Shown piece after piece: positions 1-7,775 of a DNA stretch of 15,800 nucleotides. The DNA comes from CAYMFD01 sp964389475. GTDB taxonomy: Bacteria > Bacteroidota > Bacteroidia > Chitinophagales > Saprospiraceae. The notes beneath the pieces are model-generated. The model searched no databases and was not told the DNA's origin. It was given only the letters and a program-made list of their open reading frames with translations. The translations under genes were made by a program, and so were the position numbers. Numbering within the stretch: position 1 is the first letter of the stretch; each line of letters begins with the position of its first letter. The stretch spans positions 1-15,800 of the forward strand of contig CAYMFD010000091.1 in NCBI GenBank assembly GCA_964389475.1, read 5' to 3'.

Positions 1-452
1 ACCGCATAAGTCACCACCGCCGCATAAACACCAGCCAGCACATCATCTAGCATGACCGATGTAGGACCGCCCATATGCTGATCGATGTACCCTACACCTA
101 ATGGTTTGATGATGTCAAAAAACCGAAAGGCGACGAAGGCGACAACAGCCGTCTGCCACTGAAAAGGCACTAGCACTAGCGACAGCCACATACCCACCCA
201 CTCATCGATGACGATCTTACCTGGGTCATGCCCCCACTCGTCAGCAAGCACAGCACATGACCAGTGTCCGACTAGGTAGGCGACTGCACTCATAGCGACA
301 AGTAGCGTGGCCGACACTCTAGCACCCATGTAGGCCATGGCGTAGATAATAACCAATGCAGCTACACTACCCACCGTACCAGGCGCCTTGGGTGCAAGCC
401 CACTGCCTAGGCCTGTCGCGATGATTTTGGCAGTTGTTTTACGTAGTGACAT
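1..452 (-). CDS. pgpA: Phosphatidylglycerophosphatase A, C-terminus cut by window edge
   Basis: The enzyme removes the phosphate from phosphatidylglycerophosphate to give phosphatidylglycerol in the inner membrane. I translated the minus strand from the ATG at 452-450 and found an open frame to the window edge, about 150 codons. Family hallmarks appear in the right order: an N-terminal GLGSGLAPKAPGTVGS segment, a central DPGKIVIDEWVGMW block with the acidic residues of the active site, then FRFFDIIKP, and finally GGPTSVMLDDVLAGVYA. Hydrophobic stretches between these blocks fit the integral-membrane PgpA fold. Only the last residues should be missing, since the usual length is about 150-170 residues. 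It is divergent from ribH. A TACATTTG box lies five bases before the start codon, which suggests a leaderless mRNA. The family assignment is confident. Confidence 0.93.
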   Translation of the reverse strand, partial: MSLRKTTAKIIATGLGSGLAPKAPGTVGSVAALVIIYAMAYMGARVSATLLVAMSAVAYLVGHWSCAVLADEWGHDPGKIVIDEWVGMWLSLVLVPFQWQTAVVAFVAFRFFDIIKPLGVGYIDQHMGGPTSVMLDDVLAGVYAAVVTYA

Positions 453-457
453 ATGGA

Positions 458-465
458 CAAATGTA
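458..465 (-). promoter_or_regulatory. Bacteroidota -7 element (TACATTTG) for pgpA
   Basis: On the minus strand this reads TACATTTG, an exact match to the TAnnTTTG consensus of the Bacteroidota housekeeping sigma factor. The bases 20 positions upstream read TTTA, one mismatch from the usual TTTG. The element ends five bases before the pgpA ATG, so transcription would begin at or next to the start codon. This is a pattern match only. Confidence 0.5.
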
Positions 466-487
466 AGCTCTCTACCTATATCGGCTA

Positions 488-510
488 AACCACTTTAGCA
501 ACTAGTGGTT
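488..510. repeat. Inverted repeat in the pgpA-ribH divergent region
   Basis: AACCACT at 488-494 is exactly mirrored by AGTGGTT at 504-510, with a nine-base loop. It sits between two divergent genes, upstream of both start codons. It could be a 5' leader hairpin of ribH or a protein-binding site. It does not resemble the large FMN riboswitch sometimes found near riboflavin genes. Seven-base arms are short, so chance is possible. Confidence 0.35.
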
Positions 511-536
511 ACATAAGCGCCGAAAGGAAGAAATAC

Positions 537-1058
537 ATGAGCAGCAAAGAGAAAAATCTATCAGAATACAAGGTCAGCGAGGTCGGCGATATGTCAGACA
601 AGAAGTTTGGCATCATCGTCTCAGAGTGGAATGATGACATTACCTCTGCGCTTAAGGAGGCTTGTGTCAATACGCTGACGGACCACCAAGTAGATCCGTC
701 CAACATACATGTAGCCTACGTACCTGGTACGTACGAGTTACCGCTAGGCGCCAAGATGGTACTTACACAACATAGCCCGGATGCCGTGATCTGTATAGGC
801 TGTGTGATCAAGGGAGAGACGGAGCACGACCGATATATCAATCAAGCCGTCGCTGGAGGTATTATGAACCTCAATCTCGTATCGGGTAAGCCCATCATCT
901 TCGGCGTATTGACCCCCAATACCAAAGAGCAGGCGCTAGATCGAGCAGGGGGCAAATACGGTAACAAAGGCGTAGAGGCTGCCGTGACTGCTATGCGGAT
1001 GCTAGGACTAGAGGTAGCTGTTAAGGGTGGTAAAAAGAAGATAGGATTTGGCAAATAA
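537..1058 (+). CDS. ribH: 6,7-dimethyl-8-ribityllumazine synthase
   Basis: RibH condenses 5-amino-6-ribitylamino-uracil with 3,4-dihydroxy-2-butanone 4-phosphate to make the lumazine precursor of riboflavin, in the cytoplasm. The 173-residue product has the family's ordered blocks: FGIIVSEWN near residue 24, VPGTYELPLGAK near 62-73, CIGCVIKGETEHDRY at 86-100, and FGVLTPNTKEQALDRAGG from residue 122. His97 aligns with the catalytic histidine, and Arg136 with the conserved phosphate-binding arginine. The length is slightly above the common 155-160 because of an N-terminal extension of about 20 residues and a basic C-terminal tail (KGGKKKIGFGK). The ATG at 537 is preceded by AAAGGAAG, an acceptable ribosome-binding site; the in-frame ATG at 591 would remove only the extension. 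No other riboflavin gene is in the window. The next gene follows almost directly. Confidence 0.96.
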   Translation: MSSKEKNLSEYKVSEVGDMSDKKFGIIVSEWNDDITSALKEACVNTLTDHQVDPSNIHVAYVPGTYELPLGAKMVLTQHSPDAVICIGCVIKGETEHDRYINQAVAGGIMNLNLVSGKPIIFGVLTPNTKEQALDRAGGKYGNKGVEAAVTAMRMLGLEVAVKGGKKKIGFGK

Positions 1059-1089
1059 CATACAGCAACCCGAGCAATCCATCTACCAG

Positions 1090-1506
1090 ATGGAGATCAC
1101 CCCGACCAAACAGGCGGGCATCATACTAGCGATGATGCTGGTCTTTAACCTCCTGTGGGTGATAGCGACCAGTGCTGGCGTAGACCTGGAGCAGCGCTTT
1201 CCGTGGTTAATCGCTACGGCATTGATGCTTTTCTTTGGGCTATTTAACAGCGTATTTAGTCTTACCTCCTCTGACCGTATGGCATACTGGCGCAATAGTA
1301 TCATCGCCTATGCCGTCATCTGTGCGAGTGGAGGCGTACTAGCCTGGCTGTTTAGTGGCCTGACCATGGATGAGGCAGGTGCCTTTAAGTGGATGTACTT
1401 CATTATGACCTTTAGCTTTATCACCTTTCTTACCATAGTTAACCTCATGCGTAAGATCGTAGATATCGCTCAGAAACAAGACAAGCGACTGCGTGGGGAA
1501 GAATAA
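1090..1506 (+). CDS. Small four-helix membrane protein, function unknown
   Basis: I do not recognise a named family. The product has four hydrophobic segments of about 20 residues each, counted from the ATG at 1090: roughly residues 9-30, 38-57, 69-90 and 99-119. A short basic, charged tail (KQDKRLRGEE) follows and probably faces the cytoplasm. It lies 31 bases after the ribH stop on the same strand and is probably co-transcribed with it. A longer form starting at the TTG at 1048 would overlap ribH by 11 bases and add 14 polar residues. I prefer the ATG because TTG starts are uncommon in this phylum and the extra residues do not extend a membrane segment, but the purine-rich bases before the TTG keep the longer form possible. 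No residues suggest an enzyme or transporter mechanism. Confidence 0.75.
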   Translation: MEITPTKQAGIILAMMLVFNLLWVIATSAGVDLEQRFPWLIATALMLFFGLFNSVFSLTSSDRMAYWRNSIIAYAVICASGGVLAWLFSGLTMDEAGAFKWMYFIMTFSFITFLTIVNLMRKIVDIAQKQDKRLRGEE

Positions 1507-1639
1507 GTGTCATTAGTCGTACAAATACTTGTGCTGATCCCATGCTAGGCCCCATTGGTAAAATAGGCGATCCTTATCGGTATCAATGTGGCACCGAAGG
1601 CCGTTCCATACTAGAATAAACTCTCAATACAATACTCTT

Positions 1640-4015
1640 ATGCTTAGATATCTATTAAGCGCCATGTTAACACTGGCCTTACTCGCACCCTCGTGGGGAC
1701 AAGAGCGAGTGACCGTGAGTGGCTATATCACAGATGGATCCAATGGGGAGACCCTCATAGGGGCTAATGTGTACCTAGAAGGGACTACAAAGGGTACGAC
1801 GAGCAATGTCTATGGATTTTACTCTATATCAATAGAGCCAGGCACATACACCCTAGTGGGCAGCTACCTAGGTTACGAGGACACTGCTACTGAAATAGGG
1901 CTGGACAAAGACCTCACTATCAACATAGAGCTATCAGAAGGTGGAGGAACAACCCTAACCGAGGTCGTCGTAACGGCTGAAGAGAAAGACCAAAACGTAA
2001 GGAACGTGCAGATGTCTGTTGAGAAGCTAGACATGCGTACGATCGAGAAGGTACCTACCCTACTGGGTGAGACCGAGGTACTAAGGACCATACAGCTACT
2101 GCCAGGCGTAACTAGCGTAGGTGAGGGTGCCGCAGGCTTTAACGTACGGGGTGGTAGTATCGACCAAAACCTCGTACTCCTTGATGAAAGCCCGGTGTAT
2201 AATAGTAGTCACCTATTTGGTTTCTTCTCTGTGTTTAACCCTGACGCCGTCAAGGACGTAAAGCTCTACAAGGGAGGGATACCTGCTAGATATGGTGGTC
2301 GCCTGAGCTCGATACTAGACGTTCGGATGAAGGAGGGCAATAAGAAACAACTAGAAGTCAATGGTGGTGTGGGTACGATATTCTCCAGACTTAGTGTCGA
2401 GGCGCCTATCGTCAAGGACAAGTCGTCATTTATCATCGCAGGTAGACGGTCCTACATCGACGTACTAGCAGCACCGTTCTTACCAGAGGAGCAAGGCGAG
2501 ACCGTCCTCAACTTTTACGATCTCACGCTAAAGACGAACTATAAGATCAGCGACAAGGATCAGCTATTCCTATCCGGCTACTTCGGTCGTGACAACTTTG
2601 GGTTTGGCTCAGCAGCAGGGTTTAACTGGGGTAATAGCACGGGTACGCTACGCTGGAATCACCTGTTTTCGCAGAAGCTATTCTTTAACCTGACGACTTA
2701 CTACAGCAACTACGACTACCAGATCAACTTTGGTGATGACGATCAAGATAGTTTCGACTGGAGTAGTCGTATCATTAATTATAGCGCCAAGCCCGAGTTT
2801 TCGTACTTCATCAGCCCGGACAATGTACTGCGCTTCGGTGGACAAGGCATCTACTACACCTTCGAACCCGCCAATAGTATCGCTGTATCCAATGGCGAGT
2901 CGATAGATATCAGTATTGACAACCAGTTTGCCCTAGAGAGCAACCTCTTCGTAGAGCATGAGACCACCCTGTGGGACCGCCTCAAGCTTAACTACGGTCT
3001 GCGCCTCAGCCGATTTGACTATTTCGGGGGCAGGGACGTGTATACATTTGAGGAGACGCAGCCTGGCCTCGAGAAAGAGCTGGTTGACACGAGGTTCGCT
3101 GAGCGATCAGAAAACGTACAGAACTACATGCGTCTCGAGCCACGTTTTGCTGCTAATCTCACTGTGAGTGACAACAGTTCTTTCAAAGCCTCCTACAACC
3201 GTACGGCTCAGTACATACACCTACTCAGCAATACCACAGCCTCTACGCCGGTTGATATATGGACGCCAAGTACCAATAATATACGACCACAGATGGCTGA
3301 CCAGGTGGCGCTAGGTTACTTCCAAAACCTCCAGGACAATACGCTAGAGTTGAGTGCCGAGGTCTACTATAAGACCTTCGATGACCTCATCGACTACATA
3401 GACGGGGCTGACCTCATCCTTAACGAATTCGTTGAGGGACAGACGACATCCGGTGACGGTCGTGCCTACGGACTAGAGATCTCTGCCAAGAAGACAGCGG
3501 GTAAGGTCTCAGGTTGGTTGAGCTATACCCTAGCACGGACAGAGCGACTCGTCGAGGGTATCAACAATAATGAGTGGTACGCTTCACGATTTGACCAGAC
3601 GCATAACCTGAGTCTTACCGGATTTTATGATATCACGGACAGGATCGCCTTTAGTGCCAATTTTACCTATGTGACCGGTACGCCAGCAACCTTCGCTACC
3701 AGTCGATACATCCAGCAAGGGATCTTGATACCCAACGTAGATAATAATGCTCGTAATAATGTGCGGATCCCCGACTACCACAGGCTAGACCTCAGTGTTA
3801 CGCTAGATGGCAAGGACCGACCCAATAGAAGATGGGATGGCCAGTGGGTCATCGGCGTCTACAACGTCTACTCTCGCCGCAATGCCTTCTCCATCTACTT
3901 TGGTCAAGAGGATGGTCGCTTTATGACCAATGAGCCTATCACGACCAATGCGACTCGGCTATCTGTGATCGGCAACTTCATACCGAGTATCTCTTACAAC
4001 TTCACCTGGAAATAA
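1640..4015 (+). CDS. TonB-dependent outer-membrane receptor with CarboxypepD_reg-like domain
   Basis: This is a 791-residue outer-membrane active transporter driven by the TonB-ExbBD system. The ATG at 1640 gives a good signal peptide (hydrophobic core LLSAMLTLALLAPSW, then GQ). The frame stays open back to 1586, but the extra 18 residues are basic and polar and would bury the signal. Residues about 22-98 form a carboxypeptidase-regulatory-like beta domain (VSGYITDGSNGETLIGANV, then GTYTLVGSYLGYE). The plug domain follows with GFNVRGGSIDQNLVLLDESPVYN and GGIPARYGGRLSSILDV. The rest is strand-rich barrel and ends in an aromatic-containing YNFTWK. The next gene, six bases downstream, encodes a DUF4249-type lipoprotein, a frequent partner of this receptor class in Bacteroidota. 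The substrate cannot be told from sequence. I see no SusC-length barrel and no N-terminal signalling extension. Confidence 0.93.
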   Translation: MLRYLLSAMLTLALLAPSWGQERVTVSGYITDGSNGETLIGANVYLEGTTKGTTSNVYGFYSISIEPGTYTLVGSYLGYEDTATEIGLDKDLTINIELSEGGGTTLTEVVVTAEEKDQNVRNVQMSVEKLDMRTIEKVPTLLGETEVLRTIQLLPGVTSVGEGAAGFNVRGGSIDQNLVLLDESPVYNSSHLFGFFSVFNPDAVKDVKLYKGGIPARYGGRLSSILDVRMKEGNKKQLEVNGGVGTIFSRLSVEAPIVKDKSSFIIAGRRSYIDVLAAPFLPEEQGETVLNFYDLTLKTNYKISDKDQLFLSGYFGRDNFGFGSAAGFNWGNSTGTLRWNHLFSQKLFFNLTTYYSNYDYQINFGDDDQDSFDWSSRIINYSAKPEFSYFISPDNVLRFGGQGIYYTFEPANSIAVSNGESIDISIDNQFALESNLFVEHETTLWDRLKLNYGLRLSRFDYFGGRDVYTFEETQPGLEKELVDTRFAERSENVQNYMRLEPRFAANLTVSDNSSFKASYNRTAQYIHLLSNTTASTPVDIWTPSTNNIRPQMADQVALGYFQNLQDNTLELSAEVYYKTFDDLIDYIDGADLILNEFVEGQTTSGDGRAYGLEISAKKTAGKVSGWLSYTLARTERLVEGINNNEWYASRFDQTHNLSLTGFYDITDRIAFSANFTYVTGTPATFATSRYIQQGILIPNVDNNARNNVRIPDYHRLDLSVTLDGKDRPNRRWDGQWVIGVYNVYSRRNAFSIYFGQEDGRFMTNEPITTNATRLSVIGNFIPSISYNFTWK

Positions 4016-4021
4016 GCCCCG

Positions 4022-4906
4022 ATGAAAAATATAACATACCTATACGCTGCCCTAGGCTTAATCGTCCTAACCATGGCGAGCTGCGAAGACACGATCGAGG
4101 TGGACTCAGGATTTGAAGAAAGCCAGATCGTAATCGATGCATGGATCACTGACCTACCACAGGACCAGACGATCATCATCACGCAGACGCAGGACTACTT
4201 CGACAGTCGTGTACCTACACCGGTAACCGATGCCATCGTGCGGGTCGAAAATGGTGGAGAGACTTTTGAATTTGACCACACCACGGACGGCAACTACGTA
4301 TGGCCCTATGACGGTCGACTGATAGCTGAGGTAGGCGACGTCAGCACCCTTACGATCGAAGCAAACGGTAAAACTTACACCAGTACCGCTGTCAAAAATC
4401 GAGTGCCAGAGATCGACAGCATCTCCATAACATTTGAAGAAAGCAATGGCCCCTTTGAGGAGGGTATCTACGGCCAGGCATTCGCCCGCGACTTCGCCGG
4501 TACGGGAGATGCCTACTGGATGCGATCGTACTACAACGATACCCTACTCAACAAGCCAAGCGAACTCAACCTGATATGGGACGCGACGTTTGATCCAGGT
4601 TCGGGTCTGGACGGTGTCTACTTCATACCCCCTATACGGCTAGGCATTATGCCTACTGATGATGATGGTGGGACCATACTGTATCAGCCAGGTGACGAAG
4701 TACGGGTCGAGCTCTGGTCTATCAGTCCGCTGGCATTCAACTTTATGTCTATTGCCGTTGAGCAAGCGACCAATGGTGACAACGGTATATTCGCCCTACC
4801 CCTGGCCAATACGAGAGGTAACATAGAGGCGGTAGGTAGTGAGGAGACCGTTATCGGTATGTTTAACGTAGCGGCAGTGAGTGTTGCAGAGGAGACGGTG
4901 GAGTAG
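4022..4906 (+). CDS. DUF4249-type outer-membrane lipoprotein, partner of the upstream receptor
   Basis: This is a 294-residue predicted lipoprotein. The N-terminus MKNITYLYAALGLIVLTMASC is a type II signal peptide with a lipobox ending at Cys21, followed by acidic residues (EDTIEVD). The mature part begins with a short beta-rich region (QIVIDAWITDLPQDQTIIITQTQDYF, PVTDAIVRVENGG, YTSTAVKNRVPEIDSISITFEE) of the kind that marks DUF4249 proteins. The C-terminal half has YWMRSYYND and a PGDEVRVELWSIS segment. The gene begins six bases after the receptor stop codon, so the two are almost certainly one transcript. By analogy with SusC/SusD, the lipoprotein may cap the receptor and help bind its ligand; this is inference. 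The family call rests on pattern memory plus the receptor pairing. Confidence 0.85.
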   Translation: MKNITYLYAALGLIVLTMASCEDTIEVDSGFEESQIVIDAWITDLPQDQTIIITQTQDYFDSRVPTPVTDAIVRVENGGETFEFDHTTDGNYVWPYDGRLIAEVGDVSTLTIEANGKTYTSTAVKNRVPEIDSISITFEESNGPFEEGIYGQAFARDFAGTGDAYWMRSYYNDTLLNKPSELNLIWDATFDPGSGLDGVYFIPPIRLGIMPTDDDGGTILYQPGDEVRVELWSISPLAFNFMSIAVEQATNGDNGIFALPLANTRGNIEAVGSEETVIGMFNVAAVSVAEETVE

Positions 4907-4926
4907 GTGATTTTGAATGTCGAGTG

Positions 4927-5096
4927 CTGAATTCAGATGTCAGACGTCAGANNNNNNNNNNNNNNNNNNNNNNNNNNNNNNNNNNNNNNNNNNNNNNNNN
5001 NNNNNNNNNNNNNNNNNNNNNNNNNNNNNNNNNNNNNNNNNNNNNNNNNNNCTGAATTCAGATGTCAGACGTCAGACGTCAGATATCGGATGTCGG
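4927..5096. repeat. Heptanucleotide tandem repeat (CAGAYGT) interrupted by the first N gap
   Basis: Right of the gap the sequence is a degenerate seven-base tandem array: CAGATGT (5059), CAGACGT (5066), CAGACGT (5073), CAGATAT (5080), CGGATGT (5087) and a partial CGG. Left of the gap the same array begins with CAGATGT (4934), CAGACGT (4941) and a partial CAGA. The array is intergenic, between the lipoprotein stop at 4906 and the convergent lipoprotein gene at 5195. Its true copy number is unknown because the assembly broke inside it. Confidence 0.8.
4952..5051. other. Assembly gap of 100 N
   Basis: There are exactly 100 N. The 25 bases to the left (4927-4951) are identical to the 25 bases to the right (5052-5076). 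The N count is therefore a placeholder, and the break was caused by the short tandem repeat. Open frames that run through the N are not genes. Confidence 0.95.
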
Positions 5097-5194
5097 TTTA
5101 CTCGGCACCCAGGTCCGCTTAGTGACTGTAGCACTGCGAGACTCATAGAGCAAAACCTGTGACCTCGACTTATTGCCCACAGCATTTGATGTAC

Positions 5195-5608
5195 CTACAA
5201 CTCAATGGCTTGATCGTATCCCTGCAAGGATATGAAGTCATGGTTGATAAGACCGGATACATCAAATGCGAAAGCACGACTGGGTAAGCCACGGCACTCT
5301 TCATCATTGGTCAATAATATCCTCATCTGTACACTCGTCTGGTCCTGACCGACAACGATATCACCCTGCACAAGGGTCGCCAACCACGTGCTACCGTTGC
5401 ATCCATTAGACTCTAGGGTGACCTCCAGACAAGCGTCGTCTTTGATACTAGCTTGCATGATGGTAAAAACCCCGCTTTCGCCTGACTGATATAGTGCGAT
5501 ATCGTCCACTATAGTAGCGCATGGGTCTGGCAGAGATGGATCAACCAGGTCATCCTTATTGCAGGATAGAATAGTCATAACACATGCCAAAAAGATAACT
5601 GACTTCAT
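5195..5608 (-). CDS. Small predicted lipoprotein, hypothetical
   Basis: This is a 137-residue protein with a clear lipoprotein signal: MKSVIFLACVMTILSC, lipobox cysteine at residue 16, followed by NKDD. The mature part is short, beta-prone and contains four further cysteines at 30, 60, 70 and 105 that could form two disulfides in the periplasm or on the surface. The arrangement DACLEVTLESNGC, then a mid-chain VQMRILLTNDEEC, then FAFDVSGL recalls small Bacteroidota lipoproteins of unknown function in which a cysteine-linked beta domain ends in a 'FDLS.L' motif; this resemblance is from memory. The gene is convergent with the receptor/lipoprotein pair across the repeat-bearing intergenic region. 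No promoter box is evident in the 115 bases separating it from the VOC gene upstream, which lies on the same strand. Confidence 0.75.
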   Translation of the reverse strand: MKSVIFLACVMTILSCNKDDLVDPSLPDPCATIVDDIALYQSGESGVFTIMQASIKDDACLEVTLESNGCNGSTWLATLVQGDIVVGQDQTSVQMRILLTNDEECRGLPSRAFAFDVSGLINHDFISLQGYDQAIEL

Positions 5609-5723
5609 AATCTACACAATTGCTTCTAGAGAGCTATACGACCTACCGACCACCATAGGTTGGGCTTAGTACCAGAATGAGCGAATGACGCAACTGCTGC
5701 AAGACATACAGATACCCAGCGAC

Positions 5724-6143
5724 CTACTTAGTCGTCTCTAGCCCCATTGCCGTAAAGACGGCATCCACGGGTTCCCAGAGCTCTATCTTATTGCCGAAAG
5801 GGTCCTTAATATGCACAAACTTGCCATACTCATACGACTCGATATCATCGCAGACTTCTACCCCAGCCTCCAAGAGTTGCGCCACTAGAGCTTCTATGTG
5901 CTGTACCCTATAGTTGATCATAAAATCAGGCCCCTCATCATCCATCGGTGGACCGCCCGGCTTCATAGGGCTCCATTGTAAGTAGTTTATCTGCGCTGGA
6001 TCATTTGCGTTACGCGACTCAAAACTAGAACCCCAAGGATTAACCGCCAGGCCTAGATGCTCTGCGTACCACGCCTTTGTCTTGTCCGGATCCTCTACTT
6101 TAAAAAAGATGCCACCTATGCCAGTTACTTTGGGTGTGCCCAT
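5724..6143 (-). CDS. VOC (glyoxalase/bleomycin-resistance fold) family protein
   Basis: This is a 139-residue protein with the paired beta-alpha-beta-beta-beta modules of the vicinal oxygen chelate superfamily. Module one spans about residues 8-60 (IGGIFFKVEDPDKTKAWYAEHLGL) and module two about 72-124, ending with the hallmark IKDPFGNKIELWEP. Glu121 sits in the usual metal-ligand position. The matching N-terminal ligand position, often histidine in glyoxalase I, is not histidine here, so glyoxalase I activity should not be assumed. Related small proteins serve as isomerases, dioxygenases or binding proteins, and the substrate is unknown. The gene is divergent from mscS across an AT-rich 176-base spacer. 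The fold is confident; the function is not. Confidence 0.88.
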   Translation of the reverse strand: MGTPKVTGIGGIFFKVEDPDKTKAWYAEHLGLAVNPWGSSFESRNANDPAQINYLQWSPMKPGGPPMDDEGPDFMINYRVQHIEALVAQLLEAGVEVCDDIESYEYGKFVHIKDPFGNKIELWEPVDAVFTAMGLETTK

Positions 6144-6319
6144 ATTCTCACTTTTTGGTCAAATATTAACAAGCTACACAATTTAAAAAAAGTAGAAAGC
6201 TAGTAGACCTATTTACAAAATCATAAAAGCATCATTTATGGAACTTTTTTACTTAAGAAAGTGACCATCCAGACCAAGGACGTCATAACAGCATCTTATC
6301 ATAATTAACTCATCCACAA

Positions 6320-7126
6320 ATGGACTTAAGCAACATCAATTTATCCGCATTATGGGACACTGTATTAGCATGGTCTCCTAAGATCGTAGCCGGTATCCTC
6401 ACCATCATGATTGGTTTTTGGATCGTCAAGATCATCACAAAAATGATGCGTCGATCACTACAAAAATCAGGCGTTGACGCAGATCTAGTACCTTTCCTTT
6501 CATCACTTGTATCCGTACTACTAAAGGTACTCGTCGTGATCTCTGCCGCAGGTGTAGTAGGTATTGAGATTACAGCCTTTGCAGCATTGATAGCAGGTGC
6601 TGGTCTAGCAATAGGCGCTGCTATGTCAGGTACGCTGAGCCACTTCGCAGCTGGTGTAATGGTACTCATCTTTAAGCCTTATCGAGTAGGCGACCTAGTA
6701 GACATACAAGGTACAGTCGGTCATGTAGATGAGATCCAAGTATTCAATACGATAATCAACACACTTGATAATAAAAAGGTAATCATGCCTAACGGTATCG
6801 CAACTAGCGGCATAATGACCAACCTCACTGCTAATGGTAAACTACGTGTAGACCTTAACGTCGCTATGCCATACGAAGAGGACTTTGATAAAGTACAAGG
6901 TATCATCCGTGGTGCACTCGATAAAGTATCAGAGCGACTACCTGACGAGCCTACTATCGAGATAGAAAAATTTGATGCTAATAACGTACTACTAGCGGTA
7001 CGACCATTTGCAACAGACGCTACCTACTGGGACGTCTACTTCAACTCTTACAAAGAGATCAAGAAGGCATTTGGCGAGGCTGGTATCCCTGTGGCTTACC
7101 CACAACGTATCATCAAGAATGCATAA
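6320..7126 (+). CDS. mscS: Small-conductance mechanosensitive channel, MscS family
   Basis: This is a 268-residue inner-membrane channel that opens under membrane tension to release solutes on hypo-osmotic shock. Three membrane segments are visible at about residues 20-42, 59-82 and 86-115. The third has the Gly/Ala-rich pore-lining pattern (FAALIAGAGLAIGAAMSGTL) expected of MscS. It is followed by the beta domain (KPYRVGDLVDIQGTVGHVDEI, then NKKVIMPNGI) and an alpha/beta cytoplasmic domain ending in VAYPQR. Length and order fit E. coli MscS (286 residues), so this is the minimal form without extra periplasmic domains. No Shine-Dalgarno sequence precedes the ATG at 6320. The gene stands alone and ends in a strong terminator. 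Confidence 0.95.
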   Translation: MDLSNINLSALWDTVLAWSPKIVAGILTIMIGFWIVKIITKMMRRSLQKSGVDADLVPFLSSLVSVLLKVLVVISAAGVVGIEITAFAALIAGAGLAIGAAMSGTLSHFAAGVMVLIFKPYRVGDLVDIQGTVGHVDEIQVFNTIINTLDNKKVIMPNGIATSGIMTNLTANGKLRVDLNVAMPYEEDFDKVQGIIRGALDKVSERLPDEPTIEIEKFDANNVLLAVRPFATDATYWDVYFNSYKEIKKAFGEAGIPVAYPQRIIKNA

Positions 7127-7158
7127 GTCAGCATAGCTGACATAGTCAATTCCCATGT

Positions 7159-7194
7159 GGGCCATCTCTTGAGTGAGGTGGCCCATTTTTGTTT
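7159..7194 (+). terminator. Rho-independent terminator after mscS
   Basis: GGGCCATCTC (7159-7168) pairs with GAGGTGGCCC (7175-7184) in a ten-base stem with one G-T wobble and a six-base loop. It is followed by ATTTTTGTTT. It lies 32 bases past the mscS stop codon. A smaller six-base hairpin (7127-7141) directly follows the stop. Confidence 0.88.
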
Positions 7195-7267
7195 GCCAAA
7201 GATCGCCGTCATACAGTATTTTAACCTGATGTGTTATTCACATCTACACCCTTGATCAATAAAGCCT

Positions 7268-7591
7268 CTACCCTACCAATCCCTGCATGATCCCCGATGA
7301 TATACTGACCACGGCTGCCAGCGCAAGAGCCCACCAGAAATTTCTCACCTCAAAACTGGGTAAGAACCAATCAGCCACCTGAATGAGGATAGCATTAAGC
7401 AGCCAACTAAAAATACCAAGCGTGAAAATGCCCAAGGTAGCAACCCGCAAGACGTTGCCAAGCGTAAGATCGAGGACGGCTACGACGACGGCGACGACTA
7501 GTGCCTGTATGAAGCCCTTAACCTCGACACCCGGTAACAGGTAAGCGCCTATAAAAAAAGCCGCAGCAGCGATTAATAATGAGATGATCAT
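7268..7591 (-). CDS. Small membrane protein of the phage-holin superfamily IV (DUF360-like)
   Basis: This is a 107-residue, almost wholly hydrophobic protein with four predicted membrane helices, at about residues 1-20, 27-47, 52-74 and 84-105. The pattern IGAYLLPGVEVKGFIQALVVAVVVAVLDLTLGNVLRVATLGIFTLGIF is typical of the 'phage holin family 4' (DUF360) proteins found in many bacterial chromosomes. Despite the family name these are usually not linked to prophages, and no phage gene lies near this one. The ATG at 7591 starts directly in the first membrane helix. A six-base hairpin (7228-7244) lies downstream but lacks a T-run, so it is at best a weak terminator. The cellular role is unknown. 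Confidence 0.85.
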   Translation of the reverse strand: MIISLLIAAAAFFIGAYLLPGVEVKGFIQALVVAVVVAVLDLTLGNVLRVATLGIFTLGIFSWLLNAILIQVADWFLPSFEVRNFWWALALAAVVSISSGIMQGLVG

Positions 7592-7762
7592 TGGTAAAAC
7601 GTTTTGATGAGTATTACTTGTATAACTCCTAGAGTTAGCAAATTGTGCGGATTGGCAACTTAATGATTACCACGATGCGAAAAGATCAGACGCTGCCAGC
7701 CTGGATAATGGCTGTACTCACCGGTGCCGTGAAGTAGGCGAGTCACACCTAGGCCATCTCCC

Positions 7763-7770
7763 TATATTTG
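7763..7770 (+). promoter_or_regulatory. Bacteroidota -7 element (TATATTTG) for the rluE-like gene
   Basis: TATATTTG matches TAnnTTTG exactly and ends five bases before the ATG at 7776, the same spacing as at pgpA. No TTG is present at the -33 position. Transcription would begin at the start codon, which favours a leaderless mRNA and also favours the ATG at 7776 over the GTG at 7770. Confidence 0.45.
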
Positions 7771-7775
7771 TGCCA

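Noticed and set aside
453..536. FMN riboswitch upstream of ribH
   Set aside because: The leader is under 90 bases and lacks the conserved multi-helix pattern. Only a short inverted repeat is seen.
5059..5096. CRISPR array
   Set aside because: The repeats are seven bases long, directly adjacent without spacers, and there are no cas genes.
4917..5162. Open frames running through the first N gap
   Set aside because: They are open only because N codons are read as X, and their flanks are tandem repeat sequence.
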